From Pseudomonas sp. G.S.17 (GTDB lineage Bacteria; Pseudomonadota; Gammaproteobacteria; Pseudomonadales; Pseudomonadaceae): a stretch of 64,000 nt of DNA. This document shows positions 17,459 through 26,785 of this stretch, piece by piece. The first letter of the stretch is position 1, and each line of letters begins with the position of its first letter. The notes beneath the pieces were generated by a model. That model ran no database searches. It saw nothing but the letters and a program-made list of their open reading frames with translations, and was not told the origin of the DNA. The translations under genes were made by a program, and so were the position numbers. The stretch lies in contig NZ_CP151076.1 in the NCBI RefSeq assembly GCF_038096165.1, positions 4,151,501-4,215,500 of the forward strand, read 5' to 3'.

Positions 17459-20077
17459 CTACCGCTTCATCCCGATCCGCTTGCGCATATCTGCGGTAAT
17501 CGTCTGCTTCACCTTCGCATACCCCGCCCACGGATCGTCCTGATCTGCCAGCCGCTCCATGAAATTCTGAATATTCCAGCCATTGGCGCCTTTGAGCTGG
17601 GCGACTTCTTCGCGCAACACCGGCACTGAAATCGGTAGTCCATCCCGCGTACGCGCCGAGAATGCGCAGATCGTGGTGGCGCCCTGACTGTTGCGCAGGT
17701 AATCGATGAAGATCTTGCCGACCCGATTCTTCGGCCCGGACACTGCGGAAAATCGTTCCGGCAGTAACTTCGCCATATGCGTGACGATGGCCTGGCTGAA
17801 CGCCTTGACCTCGTCCCAGCCAGCCTTGGGTTTGAGCGGCACGACAATGTGAATGCCTTTGCCGCCACTGGTCTTCAGGAACGACTTGAGGCCCAGCTCA
17901 TCAAGAATGGTCAGGGTCAATTGCGTGGCTTCTACCATATGTTTCCAGGGCAAGGCCGGATCGGGGTCAAGGTCGAGGATAAAGCGGTCAGGATGGTCGA
18001 GATCCGCCGAAGTCGCATTCCAGGTGTGCAGTTCGATGGTGCTCATCTGCACCGCACCAATCAGCGCCTCGGGGTTGTCGATGATCATGATGGGCTGGCC
18101 AGCGTGTTCCTTGCCGAGACTGATCAGGCCTGGAATTGCCAGCTTGTCGGCGTTTTTCTGGAAGAACAGCTCACCGGCGATACCTTCCGGCGCCCGAACC
18201 AGCGCAACGGGCCGGTCCTGCAAATGCGGCGCGATCCATGGGAAAACCTGAGCGTAGTACTGAGCGAGCTGCATTTTCGTCGCGCCGCTGCTGGCATCGA
18301 TGACCCGCTCGGGATGGGTGATGCGGATCTTGCCGTCGCCGGACGCTTTTTCGGCAGCTTTGGATTTAGAGGGAGCGGTTTTCGCGGATGGGCTCGAGTG
18401 TTGTTTCGCGCTACGGGGTTTCGGCTTCTCGACCGCAACCGCAGGCTTGGCCTGTTCTTCGCTGATCTGCGTGGCGGGCTTGTCGTCGCGCAAGCCATGG
18501 AACACTGCATGACGCACCGAACCTTCCCGAGTCATTTCGGCAAATGCCACTTCCGCCAATAACTCGGGTTTGAGCCAATGCACGCCTTTGGCTTCGAAGC
18601 CGGTGGGTGGATTGACCACCGGGGCGGTCTTGACTTCAAGAGGCTTGAGACGCGCGTGAATACTGCGCAGCGTGGCCTCGTTGAAACCGGTGCCGACTTT
18701 GCCCGCGTAACGCAATTCGCCACTGTCAGCATCATGCAGGCCCAGCAGCAAGGCGCCGAAAGCGTTGCGGCTGCCCTTGGGTTCGCTGAAGCCGACCACC
18801 ACGAATTCCTGACGATGCTTGCACTTGAGCTTGATCCAGTCCGAGCTGCGTCGCGACTGATAGAGGCTGCCAACGCGCTTGCCGATCAAACCTTCCATCT
18901 TCATCTGACAGACGCTGTTGAGCATGTTGTCCGCCGACTCGCTGAAGTCCTCGGAAAAACGCAGTGCGTCATCGGTGCCGCGTTGCAGAACTGCCGCCAG
19001 CGCGGCGCGGCGTTGTTCGAGCACCACCTCGCGCAAATCCATGCCATTGAGATACGGCATGTCGAACAGGTAAAACACGATGCTGTCGTGGCTTCCGCTT
19101 TCAAATGCATTCTGCAGCGCCTGAAAATCCGGCATACCGTCTTCGTCGGCAACCACCACTTCGCCGTCCAGCCAGGCGGACTCCAGGCCAAGGTTCTTCA
19201 AGGCCTTGGTCTGGCGCGGCATTTTTGCGCTCCAGTCATGGCCGTTGCGGGTAAACAGCTGGACCTTGCCATGATCAATGCGGGCCATGATGCGGTAACC
19301 ATCGAACTTGAGCTCATAGCGCCAGTCACCGCCGGGCGCGCTTTCCACCAGCGTCGCCAATTCGGGCTTGATGGTTTCCGGCAACCGGGCGACCTGAGCG
19401 CCGGTCAGGGCGATGGCTGGCGGGGCTGTGGCATTCTTTTTTGCAATTTGTTTCGGGGGTTTTGCCGGGGCTTTTTCTGTGGCGCGCTTCTTTGCGATCA
19501 GGCTGCGCTCGCTCAGGACGCTATCCGGCTGGTCTTCGACAATGTCGTATTCAGCCTTGGCGCGGGCGAAGGAGTCCTTGGATTTGATCAGAAACCACTG
19601 TTCCTGCTTACCCTCCAAATGAGTGCGTACCAGGTTCCACAGGCCGCCGAGCTTTTCCCCTTCGAGCTGGAATTTGAGCCGGCCTTTTTCATATGCGGCA
19701 ACAGGATCGCCCTGGGGAATCCAGACGCCGCGATCCCAGACAATCACATGGCCCGCGCCGTAATGACCTTGCGGAATATGGCCTTCGAAGGCGGCGTAAT
19801 CCAGTGGGTGATCTTCCACATGCACGGCCAGGCGCCGGACTGTCGGGTCCAGACTAGGGCCTTTGGGCACCGCCCAGCTTTTGAGTGTTCCGTTTATTTC
19901 CAGGCGAAAGTCATAATGCAGGCGAGTAGCATCGTGCTTCTGGATACAGAATTGTAAGGCATGCTCGGCATCCGATTTCCTACGAGACTTGACGCCTTTT
20001 TCGCTTTTATTGCCAGAAGGCTCCGGCGTAGCTTCAAAGTCACGCCTAAGCTGATACTCATCCAGGGATCTGTTCAT
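17459..20077 (-). CDS. ligD: ATP-dependent DNA ligase D (NHEJ)
   Basis: An 872-residue multifunctional end-joining enzyme in the Pseudomonas order. The 3'-phosphoesterase domain (about 40-185) shows H48, H54, D56, R58 and H90 in the expected pattern. The ATP-dependent ligase domain (about 235-530) has catalytic lysine K257 in ELKFDGYR. The primase-polymerase domain (about 590-870) has the metal-binding DLDPDP. The linkers are Lys/Ala-rich. No ku gene is present in the window, so its partner must be elsewhere. Confidence 0.97.
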   Translation of the reverse strand: MNRSLDEYQLRRDFEATPEPSGNKSEKGVKSRRKSDAEHALQFCIQKHDATRLHYDFRLEINGTLKSWAVPKGPSLDPTVRRLAVHVEDHPLDYAAFEGHIPQGHYGAGHVIVWDRGVWIPQGDPVAAYEKGRLKFQLEGEKLGGLWNLVRTHLEGKQEQWFLIKSKDSFARAKAEYDIVEDQPDSVLSERSLIAKKRATEKAPAKPPKQIAKKNATAPPAIALTGAQVARLPETIKPELATLVESAPGGDWRYELKFDGYRIMARIDHGKVQLFTRNGHDWSAKMPRQTKALKNLGLESAWLDGEVVVADEDGMPDFQALQNAFESGSHDSIVFYLFDMPYLNGMDLREVVLEQRRAALAAVLQRGTDDALRFSEDFSESADNMLNSVCQMKMEGLIGKRVGSLYQSRRSSDWIKLKCKHRQEFVVVGFSEPKGSRNAFGALLLGLHDADSGELRYAGKVGTGFNEATLRSIHARLKPLEVKTAPVVNPPTGFEAKGVHWLKPELLAEVAFAEMTREGSVRHAVFHGLRDDKPATQISEEQAKPAVAVEKPKPRSAKQHSSPSAKTAPSKSKAAEKASGDGKIRITHPERVIDASSGATKMQLAQYYAQVFPWIAPHLQDRPVALVRAPEGIAGELFFQKNADKLAIPGLISLGKEHAGQPIMIIDNPEALIGAVQMSTIELHTWNATSADLDHPDRFILDLDPDPALPWKHMVEATQLTLTILDELGLKSFLKTSGGKGIHIVVPLKPKAGWDEVKAFSQAIVTHMAKLLPERFSAVSGPKNRVGKIFIDYLRNSQGATTICAFSARTRDGLPISVPVLREEVAQLKGANGWNIQNFMERLADQDDPWAGYAKVKQTITADMRKRIGMKR

Positions 20078-20382
20078 GGTTCACCTCTGCGCATTGCAAT
20101 AAAGAGCAAAGCGGTCGGTGATAGTTCAGCGCCGGGGAATGAAAGCTTTGTTAGCTCCCCAGTAAACTCGGGCATTTGCAAGCAAAAACAGGCAGAATTA
20201 GCGTACTCACCACGTCAGTGATTCAAATACCCGTGACAGAAGAACGAGCCAAGGGAATTAAATTCACCCCGGCACCGTCATACTGATGGACGCATTTGGA
20301 TGTACTCGGCAATATTCACCACGCAAAGGCAAACGCCAGCTTCTTGGTAGAGGCGTTTCAAGAGGCCATCAAGGAAAAGATT

Positions 20383-20571
20383 ATGTTGATACTCACCCGC
20401 AAAGTAGGCGAAAGCATAAACATTGGTGACGAGATCACCGTCACGATTCTTGGCGTTCAGGGTCTTCAGGTCCGGCTAGGCATCAATGCTCCAAAAAATG
20501 TTTCTGTGCATCGTGAAGAAATCTACAAACGCATCCAGGCGGAGCTCGCGCCCAACCAAGACCCACAATGA
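20383..20571 (+). CDS. csrA: CsrA/RsmA-family RNA-binding regulator
   Basis: A 62-residue translational regulator that binds GGA motifs in mRNA leaders and small RNAs. It begins [20 protein letters not shown], the family core, and keeps [13 protein letters not shown] with the conserved Arg of the RNA-binding face. The start is preceded by AAGGAAAAG; the open frame further upstream is not conserved-looking. The sequence is closer to the RsmE-type paralog than to the main RsmA ([10 protein letters not shown] rather than RRxxESLIIGD), by my recollection of these families. An intrinsic terminator follows. Confidence 0.95.
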   Translation: MLILTRKVGESINIGDEITVTILGVQGLQVRLGINAPKNVSVHREEIYKRIQAELAPNQDPQ

Positions 20572-20631
20572 ATTCGTAGCGTCACCCAAATTCAAGCCGA
20601 CCTGCCTCATCGTTGCGGGCAGATCGGCCGC

Positions 20632-20658
20632 ACGGCGTCCACTATGACGCCGTTTTTT
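20632..20658 (+). terminator. intrinsic terminator after csrA
   Basis: ACGGCGTC (20632-20639) pairs with GACGCCGT (20646-20653), followed by a run of T. Confidence 0.85.
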
Positions 20659-20680
20659 ATGCCTGGGATTCAGGTATTTG

Positions 20681-20702
20681 TGGAGCGAGCTTGCTCCCCC
20701 AA
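20681..20702. repeat. single REP half-element
   Basis: GTGGAGCGAGCTTGCTCCCCC resembles one arm of the REP elements elsewhere in the window, without a facing partner. Confidence 0.6.
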
Positions 20703-20861
20703 GGCATCCGCTACCATTTGTCTGACTTCCAGAACTCTGCGAAAAAATCACCCCTCCATCTCAAGTAAGCATTGAGACCGACGCTGAGCCCGTTGTCGCC
20801 GCTGTCGTTGTGAGCTGAGCTCGTCTTCTTTTGGTGAACCCGAATGGACGGTGAATAAGAA

Positions 20862-21608
20862 ATGAACACAACTTCTGAGAACTCGCCCGGCAATACCCAA
20901 CACAAAAGCGCGCCGCCCGAGGAACATCTGCAGCACTTGCAGGATGATGCAAAGGCTGCTTTGGAGAGTGCCAAGGAGCACGGAACGGCACAGTTCGAGC
21001 AGTATCGGGACACCGCTGCCGAACAGATCACTGCACTGGCGCAAGGTGCGCAGTCGGCTGCGCAACAAATGGAAGGCAGCGATACCCTGGGGCTCTCGCA
21101 CTACGTCACTGACATCGCGCAGGACATGGCGACCCTGGCTGACAACCTGCGGGGCAAAAGCGCTGACGAACTGTTGCAGCAGGCGGGCAAACTGGCGCGG
21201 GACAATCCGGCGCTGTTTCTGACCGGCAGCGTTGCGCTGGGCTTTGGCCTCTCGCGTTTCCTGCGGGCATCGAGCCCTTCGCCCACGTCTTCGTCAACCT
21301 CCCCGATAAAGTCTTCTGAGCCAAGTGATGCGGCGGGTGAGCGTTACCAGACCGGAATCAATCCGGCCATCGCCGCTGACGAAGAGCTGCCCGTCACGCC
21401 ACCGCATACCGATGACGTTTATCACAGCGCCCGGCCTGGCATTCCAGACCGCTCGGCATCGCCCGACGCAGCAGGTCCTGGCAGTTCATCGGCTGCGTAC
21501 GTACCTGTCGATCCATTGGGCAGCTCTGCGACCTGTCCCGACACCGACGCATCGGCCCGCCAACCGGACGAGGTGCCTAAAGGCGGTTCTTCCAGAGGAG
21601 ACCTGTAA
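20862..21608 (+). CDS. conserved hypothetical single-span membrane protein
   Basis: A 248-residue protein of unknown function. Residues about 20-110 are Ala/Gln/Glu-rich and helical, likely coiled coil or amphipathic. One hydrophobic span (about 116-134, LFLTGSVALGFGLSRFL) is followed by a Ser/Pro/Asp-rich disordered tail. The stop overlaps the next start as TAATG. It is first in a three-gene operon with a holin-X-like and a DUF3618-like protein, a set found in Pseudomonas that I infer acts at the envelope. Confidence 0.82.
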   Translation: MNTTSENSPGNTQHKSAPPEEHLQHLQDDAKAALESAKEHGTAQFEQYRDTAAEQITALAQGAQSAAQQMEGSDTLGLSHYVTDIAQDMATLADNLRGKSADELLQQAGKLARDNPALFLTGSVALGFGLSRFLRASSPSPTSSSTSPIKSSEPSDAAGERYQTGINPAIAADEELPVTPPHTDDVYHSARPGIPDRSASPDAAGPGSSSAAYVPVDPLGSSATCPDTDASARQPDEVPKGGSSRGDL

Positions 21609-22024
21609 TGGCCACGACACCCAATATGCCTCCCACCGGTTCTGAGAACGAGACTTCGGTGCTGGGCCTGATCCGTCAGCTGGCCCACGAAGTGCCGGCA
21701 CTGGTCACCAAGGAACTGGCCCTGGCCAAGGCCGAACTCAGGGAAACCGTCGAGACCACCAAGGCCGGTGTGGCCGCAGTCAGCGGCGGTGCCGTCGTGA
21801 TGCTAGCGGGTTTGATCATCGTTTTGCTTGCCGCGGTGTATGCGCTGGCGATGGTCATGCAGCCTTGGCTCGCCGCGCTGATCGTCGGCGTAGTGGCCAT
21901 GGTCGTCGGCTTCATGATGGTCCAGTCCGGCAAAAAACAGTTCGAAGCCTCGAACCTTAAGCCTGAACGCACGGTTAACTCATTACAGAAAGACAAGGAA
22001 GCCATCCAGAGGAAAGTCTCATGA
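21608..22024 (+). CDS. phage holin family / putative superfamily III holin-X protein
   Basis: A 138-residue protein. An N-terminal amphipathic helix (about 12-55) precedes two adjacent membrane segments (about 60-80 and 85-105), the layout of the Phage_holin_3_6 / DUF1469 family. Despite the family name, its chromosomal context in the operon argues against a phage origin. It is coupled on both sides: TAATG with the upstream gene and ATGA with the downstream gene. Confidence 0.85.
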   Translation: MATTPNMPPTGSENETSVLGLIRQLAHEVPALVTKELALAKAELRETVETTKAGVAAVSGGAVVMLAGLIIVLLAAVYALAMVMQPWLAALIVGVVAMVVGFMMVQSGKKQFEASNLKPERTVNSLQKDKEAIQRKVS

Positions 22025-22926
22025 GCATTGATAGCAGCTTTGAAAGCAGCCTTGAAACGAAGGAATCCTTTGCCGTGGAATCCGAAAAAAGTCCGGAAAC
22101 CCTGGAGCGTGAGATCGACGCCCAACGTTCGAGCATCGGCAATATCGTCGACGCTCTGGAAAGCAAATTCTCCCCCGGCCAACTGGTCGACCAAGCCTTG
22201 GCGTATGCCAAAGACAATGGCGGCGAGTTCTTCGGCAATCTGGGCAGCACGATCAAGGCCAATCCCGTGCCGACCGTGCTCACCTCGGTAGGCCTGCTGT
22301 GGCTGATGCTGGGTCAGAATCGCAGCCCTGCGCCCTCTTCCGCAGCTACCGGTTCCGGGACTTCCAGCCTCGGCCATCTCGGTGAGCAGATCAGTGACAT
22401 GGCCCATAACGTGACTGACTCACTGGGCAGTGCGCGCAGTCGTATCGAAGAGACCGCTCATCGCATGAAAGACAAGGCCAGCGATGTGACCGACAAGGCC
22501 AGCAACCTGACCGGCAGCGTCAGCGACAAGCTCTCGTCCGCCGGACAACGGCTGAACATGGGCAGTCACGACGCCAGCGACGCCTTGCAGGAACAAGCCC
22601 GGAAGGCGCAATCGAGCGTCAATTACATGCTGCGTGAACAGCCATTGGCCCTGGCGGCCATCGGCATCGCGCTGGGCGCAGCAATAGGCGCGGCGTTGCC
22701 TGCGACCCAACGGGAAAACCAGTTGATGGGTCAAGCCAGCGATCACCTGACCGACAAGGCCAGGCAAGTCGCGACCGAAGGTTACGACAAGGTCAAGGAA
22801 GTGGGCGCTGATCTTGCGGGCCAGGCCAAATCGATCGCCTCATCAGCAAGCTCGGGCAACACGGGCACCATGGAGTTCAGCAGCCCGAGTAAAACCGCGC
22901 CCAATGCGGGGACCGGTCTGGGCTAA
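22021..22926 (+). CDS. DUF3618 domain protein
   Basis: A 301-residue protein. Residues about 24-75 (ETLEREIDAQRSSIGNIVDALESKF) match the DUF3618 pattern. A hydrophobic span (about 84-100) is followed by a long region of repeated KDKASDVTDKASNLT-type helical segments resembling LEA/apolipoprotein-like amphipathic repeats, then a second span (about 205-225). Its function is unknown; it is the third gene of the coupled operon and is followed by a terminator. Confidence 0.85.
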   Translation: MSIDSSFESSLETKESFAVESEKSPETLEREIDAQRSSIGNIVDALESKFSPGQLVDQALAYAKDNGGEFFGNLGSTIKANPVPTVLTSVGLLWLMLGQNRSPAPSSAATGSGTSSLGHLGEQISDMAHNVTDSLGSARSRIEETAHRMKDKASDVTDKASNLTGSVSDKLSSAGQRLNMGSHDASDALQEQARKAQSSVNYMLREQPLALAAIGIALGAAIGAALPATQRENQLMGQASDHLTDKARQVATEGYDKVKEVGADLAGQAKSIASSASSGNTGTMEFSSPSKTAPNAGTGLG

Positions 22927-22959
22927 ACAAAAAGCCACCAGCACAGGTGCGTAAAACAG

Positions 22960-22989
22960 GAATCGGGCCGTAATGGCCCGATTCTTTTT
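22960..22989. terminator. intrinsic terminator between convergent genes
   Basis: AATCGGGCC (22961-22969) pairs with GGCCCGATT (22975-22983), followed by C and a T5 run on the plus strand. It probably ends the DUF3618 operon and may also serve the opposing YdcH-like gene. Confidence 0.88.
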
Positions 22990-22999
22990 ACCTATCCCG

Positions 23000-23242
23000 T
23001 CATTTAGGTCTGGTGAGTTGCTGGACGATCTTGTCCTTGATCTCCAGGCGTTTTTCCTTGAGTTTTTTCAGTTGATCATCGCTGATATTGCCCGCTGAAC
23101 CGGATTCGGCATCGAGCACGCCAGTATCTATCTGGCTGTAATCAATGAGCAGCTTATTGAGTTTCCCGTCGCCTTCCGTGCGCTCGGCAACCTGCGCCCT
23201 GGTAAGCCCCAAATCCTTGTACAAATCGTGTTTGACCGGCAT
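23000..23242 (-). CDS. small YdcH/DUF465-like protein
   Basis: An 80-residue cytoplasmic protein with no signal or membrane segment. The C-terminal ISDDQLKKLKEKRLEIKDKI resembles the YdcH (DUF465) coiled-coil pattern. The start has AGAGGTG upstream. The function is unknown. Confidence 0.8.
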   Translation of the reverse strand: MPVKHDLYKDLGLTRAQVAERTEGDGKLNKLLIDYSQIDTGVLDAESGSAGNISDDQLKKLKEKRLEIKDKIVQQLTRPK

Positions 23243-23316
23243 AGCGACACCTCTCTTCTTGCTGCGATGATCTTAAAGGTATGAGGCTGGGCACTGTCTT
23301 AGGTTCGATGCAATCG

Positions 23317-24252
23317 TCATTGCTCACGCAGACGCCGCGCTTCATAGGCCTTCAAATGAGTGTAGGCAAACTCGAGTACTGACAGCTCACCCGATGCCAA
23401 GCCCTGTGCATCACGCCGGGCCAGCAGGTCACCGAGGACATGTTCGGCCTCAGTGGGCGCCCCGCGCTCGATGTCGCGCAGCATCGACGCCATCATTTTC
23501 GAGCCCGGCGCAGTGAGCATTTTCAACAGTCGCTGACGAACCGGTTCACGCAGTGGAAAGCCGCCAGCCGCCGCGACGCTGGCACATTCTGCGAACAACC
23601 TGACGATCAACGGTTTGCCATCGGCGACCAATACATCGCCGAGACTGGCCCGCATGGCGCAGGTAATACCGGCGCCGGTGGCGATGAAGCACCACTTCTC
23701 CCACATTTCCTGGACGATGAACTGGCTCAGACTGGCCTCGAAGCCGGCATCGGCCAGGGCCTCCGCCACGCGCAGGATGCGCGTGGTCAAGGCGCCGCTC
23801 AGCTCGCCAAACGACAGCTGATTGGTGTCATTCAAATGCAGGATCGCACCCGTAGCGTCCCGATCCAGGGAAATCAGGCACTGGCCGCCCAGCACGTTCG
23901 CGCCGTCGAACCGCGCGCAAAGCCGGTCCAGATGCGCCATGCCGTTGAGCAACGGCAGGATTGCCGTGTCGGGACCGACGGCTGCAGCGAACGAGTCCAT
24001 GGCCGCATCGAGATCGTAAGCCTTGCAACTGAGAATGATAAGGTCATACGGATCGCCAAGCATCTGCGTCAATACGTGGGGCGGCGATGGGTACTGGATG
24101 TTGCCCAGCGGGCTGCGCACCACCAGACCGTCGCGATTCAGCTCCTCGGCGCGGCCGGGACGCACCAGAAAGGTCACATCGCGTCCGGCCTCAAGCAACC
24201 TGCCACCAAAATAACCGCCTATCGCTCCTGCCCCAACGATCAGAATCCGCAT
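23317..24252 (-). CDS. ketopantoate reductase family protein
   Basis: A 311-residue NADPH-dependent dehydrogenase of the PanE/ApbA family. The Rossmann motif GAGAIGGYFGGRL lies at residues 7-19, and a C-terminal helical domain contains EMWEKWCFIATGAGIT with the conserved Lys-type region. The ribosome site GGAGAACGAC fits the start. PanE paralogs are common in Pseudomonas, so the substrate may not be ketopantoate; no pantothenate genes adjoin it. Confidence 0.88.
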   Translation of the reverse strand: MRILIVGAGAIGGYFGGRLLEAGRDVTFLVRPGRAEELNRDGLVVRSPLGNIQYPSPPHVLTQMLGDPYDLIILSCKAYDLDAAMDSFAAAVGPDTAILPLLNGMAHLDRLCARFDGANVLGGQCLISLDRDATGAILHLNDTNQLSFGELSGALTTRILRVAEALADAGFEASLSQFIVQEMWEKWCFIATGAGITCAMRASLGDVLVADGKPLIVRLFAECASVAAAGGFPLREPVRQRLLKMLTAPGSKMMASMLRDIERGAPTEAEHVLGDLLARRDAQGLASGELSVLEFAYTHLKAYEARRLREQ

Positions 24253-24358
24253 GATGTCGTTCTCCTGTCAGTCTGCTCGCGCCCACCCAAGTATCGAGAG
24301 TAGTGGATGTACAACCGCTGCTCAACGAATGATCAATAGCGAGGAGGTAACGCAGGAC

Positions 24359-24396
24359 AAAAAAAATCCCGGGCCGCCTTGAAGCGCTCGGGATTT
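24359..24396 (-). terminator. intrinsic terminator of the FAD protein gene
   Basis: AAATCCCG (24364-24371) pairs with CGGGATTT (24389-24396). On the minus strand the stem is followed by T8. It lies 26 bp beyond the flavoprotein stop codon. Confidence 0.82.
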
Positions 24397-24421
24397 CTTC
24401 TCACCGTGACTGTCCTGCGTG

Positions 24422-25849
24422 TCAGCTATTGGCGCTGCTCAGGCCCGGGAACAGAAACGGCAGCCCTTCTTCCAGACGCTCCGCCAGGCTGCGGCTGGGT
24501 ACCGCAAGCTCCGGCGCAGTCTGTTGCAGCCTGGCGATGACCGATTCGATGACCGGCCGGCTCGCGTCGTTGTGGAACTGCCACACGCCATAGATGCGCC
24601 CATCAAAGGATGGCTCGCTGCCCAACCGGGGATCGATACCCAGTCCTGATCCGAGCCCGAACAGATGCAAACCGTGCAGGCGCATGCCGGTGGAATCCAT
24701 GGGGCAGCCCGCAGAGTCAGAATCCACGCCACCTTTGACTTCGCGCAGGGTTATCGACGTCCCGTCCGAATAGCTCATGGGTGGCAGATGCGGCTGATAA
24801 CCGGTGCATTGCACCACGGTATGCGATTCAAGCAACGCCTGGGCAGCCGCTTGGTAATCTCCCGACGCACCACCTTCGGTCTGGAATGCCCGGACGCGCA
24901 CGCCGGTCTTGCCAACTCGCGCGTGCTCAATGACCGCACGTCCCACGTCCAGAGCGCGGTAGCGCAGGCCACCGGAACGATTGATCCGGCCGGAGACCGG
25001 GCAGACATCTTTGACTGGATCGAATGTATAACCGGCAGCTGCAGCCAGTTCAGCACTTTCGTAGAACAGGCGAATCGCCGAGCGATGAATCAGGGTGATC
25101 TCCTGCAAGCCGGCAAACTCAAGGGCATCGGCCAGATTTTCGAGCATGGAAAAGGCACTGTGTGAACCTCCAACCACAGTGATCCGCCCGGAACAGGCCA
25201 GCGCTGGCGCAAAGGTTTCCCGCAGCTTGACGGCGTTCATGCGCAGCAGTTCGTCGGCGCTTTTAATCGTGGCTGACCGTGACACCACCAAGCCTTGCTG
25301 CGCGAGCCCAGTCACCAGATGCTGCGGATCCTGACGACCGCCGAGGTTGAGCACCAGCGTACGGCAGCGAATACGCCGAGTGCGGCCTTGAGCCTGGACC
25401 CAAACGAAGAATTCGTCGTTATCGCGCACCACTTCAGTGATGGTCGTATTGCGCCAGAGCCTGGCTCCGTAATGCTCGACAATAAAGTCCAGCACCAGCC
25501 GGGAAGCCTCAGCCAATAACTCGCCAATGTCCGACAACTGTGGGGCATATTGGGCCTGGCGACGGATGCGCCAATAGGCGGGCGAATGCTCAAGCGGAGC
25601 AAAGACGTCCCGCAAGGCGGGATCGCGCAGACATTCGAGGATCACGTCGCCTACCGAGTTCGCCGTAATGCGGTACTCGCCCAGACGCCCCGTCCCTGGA
25701 GCGGCACTGGCGTCGACAATAATCAGACCGTCCTTGGCCAGATCGGGCAACGTTCCGCTTTTCAATGCGTTGAACAGCAAGCCCATACCCGCAGGACCGG
25801 CGCCGCCAATCACGCAACCGCAAGAACTTTCCAGATAATCTCCAAACAT
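24422..25849 (-). CDS. FAD/NAD(P)-binding oxidoreductase, orphan
   Basis: A 475-residue flavoprotein of unknown substrate. An N-terminal dinucleotide motif GGAGPAGMG (about 15-23) and a second one, VVGGSHSAFSMLENL (about 235-250), fit a two-Rossmann FAD plus NAD(P)H layout like class B flavin monooxygenases or N-hydroxylases. CTGYQPHLPP near the C-terminal half resembles the ATG/CTGY motif of those enzymes. Start 25849 was chosen because GGAGCGAC lies just upstream; an upstream ATG at 25891 adds 14 residues. It is not in an operon: gene-poor DNA lies upstream and a terminator downstream. Confidence 0.82.
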   Translation of the reverse strand: MFGDYLESSCGCVIGGAGPAGMGLLFNALKSGTLPDLAKDGLIIVDASAAPGTGRLGEYRITANSVGDVILECLRDPALRDVFAPLEHSPAYWRIRRQAQYAPQLSDIGELLAEASRLVLDFIVEHYGARLWRNTTITEVVRDNDEFFVWVQAQGRTRRIRCRTLVLNLGGRQDPQHLVTGLAQQGLVVSRSATIKSADELLRMNAVKLRETFAPALACSGRITVVGGSHSAFSMLENLADALEFAGLQEITLIHRSAIRLFYESAELAAAAGYTFDPVKDVCPVSGRINRSGGLRYRALDVGRAVIEHARVGKTGVRVRAFQTEGGASGDYQAAAQALLESHTVVQCTGYQPHLPPMSYSDGTSITLREVKGGVDSDSAGCPMDSTGMRLHGLHLFGLGSGLGIDPRLGSEPSFDGRIYGVWQFHNDASRPVIESVIARLQQTAPELAVPSRSLAERLEEGLPFLFPGLSSANS

Positions 25850-26785
25850 AATGTCGCTCCATAATTTGATCGACGAGTTAATACAATCCAACAGTTCCTG
25901 AGCAGTCCGTTGTTGCGAGGGCTACTGCACTTTCCTGGGGCTGAACAACGCCCTGCCGTTTAACGGCCACAAGAAAGCGTGTCGCATCGATCTAGCGTCG
26001 GCTGGCCGACTTTGAATACATATACGCAAGGGATGCGGCAATTACTCACCAGTGCAAAGCATCTTGTTACTGCCCGTTACAACGCGCAGACAAAGCTACC
26101 GCCTGGTGCAATCTGGAGGCTGTTTGGAGTTAGAACCAGGTACACAAAACAAACGAATGACGGCTGAACTCGCCGCTCGCGTTTTTTTGCTCAACAGGCC
26201 CGCACAGGAATGGCGGAGACGCTACCGTTTGGCAAGATCACCAAAAATCAATAGCTTAGGCAGACTGCCTGTAACCAGAGCCCGGCAGACAATGTCCGGG
26301 ATGGGGAGATAATTCCAAATATTACTGCAAGTGTCAACTTTTCGTTAATTTCGCGCCATTTGACATAGAGAATTGCAACGTATTGATTATTATGATGTTT
26401 ATTTTTTGGCGATACAGTGTCAACCGAAAAACCCTGAGAAGAGCACGGTCGCGCATCATTATATTTTTAGTTGGCCAGAAATTAATGAACCAAACGCCAG
26501 CGCCGGTAAGTTGACGAGTAGAAAACAAACTCCCTTTGCATGCCCTGCGGGCGACGCCTGAAACCTTTTTACTTCAGAAGTTTGACGCGCAATGACAAAC
26601 ACGTGCACTACCCGTTACTTCCGGCGCACGAACACAGCATCTAAGGTACCTCCAGTTCTGTAGAGACGAGTCACTAAGGCCTTTCGATCAACGGCACTGC
26701 CGTCGGTAGCGAAGATAGAACTATTCACACTTGCCAGTATCAATCATTTAACGAAGGAGAACGGGTGTATTCAAGGGGTACCACT
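25850..26785. other. 936-bp gene-poor region, partly AT-rich
   Basis: No convincing gene is seen. Visible structures are a perfect 14-bp palindrome GTCGGC-TG-GCCGAC (25997-26010), an inverted repeat CCCGG...CCGGG (26281-26300), and a stretch at about 26305-26475 that is much richer in A/T than its neighbours. Short open frames there lack ribosome sites. It could hold a small RNA or decayed acquired DNA. Confidence 0.5.

Noticed and set aside
18578..19957. 459-residue ORF antisense to ligD
   Set aside because: It is a high-GC shadow of ligD, whose three domains are clearly recognisable on the opposite strand.
21608..22024. Prophage lysis gene (holin)
   Set aside because: The family name is historical; no other phage genes are near and the gene is coupled to envelope-type neighbours.
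26334..26528. 64-residue ORF in the AT-rich stretch
   Set aside because: No ribosome site or recognisable protein features; AT-rich DNA alone does not support a gene.
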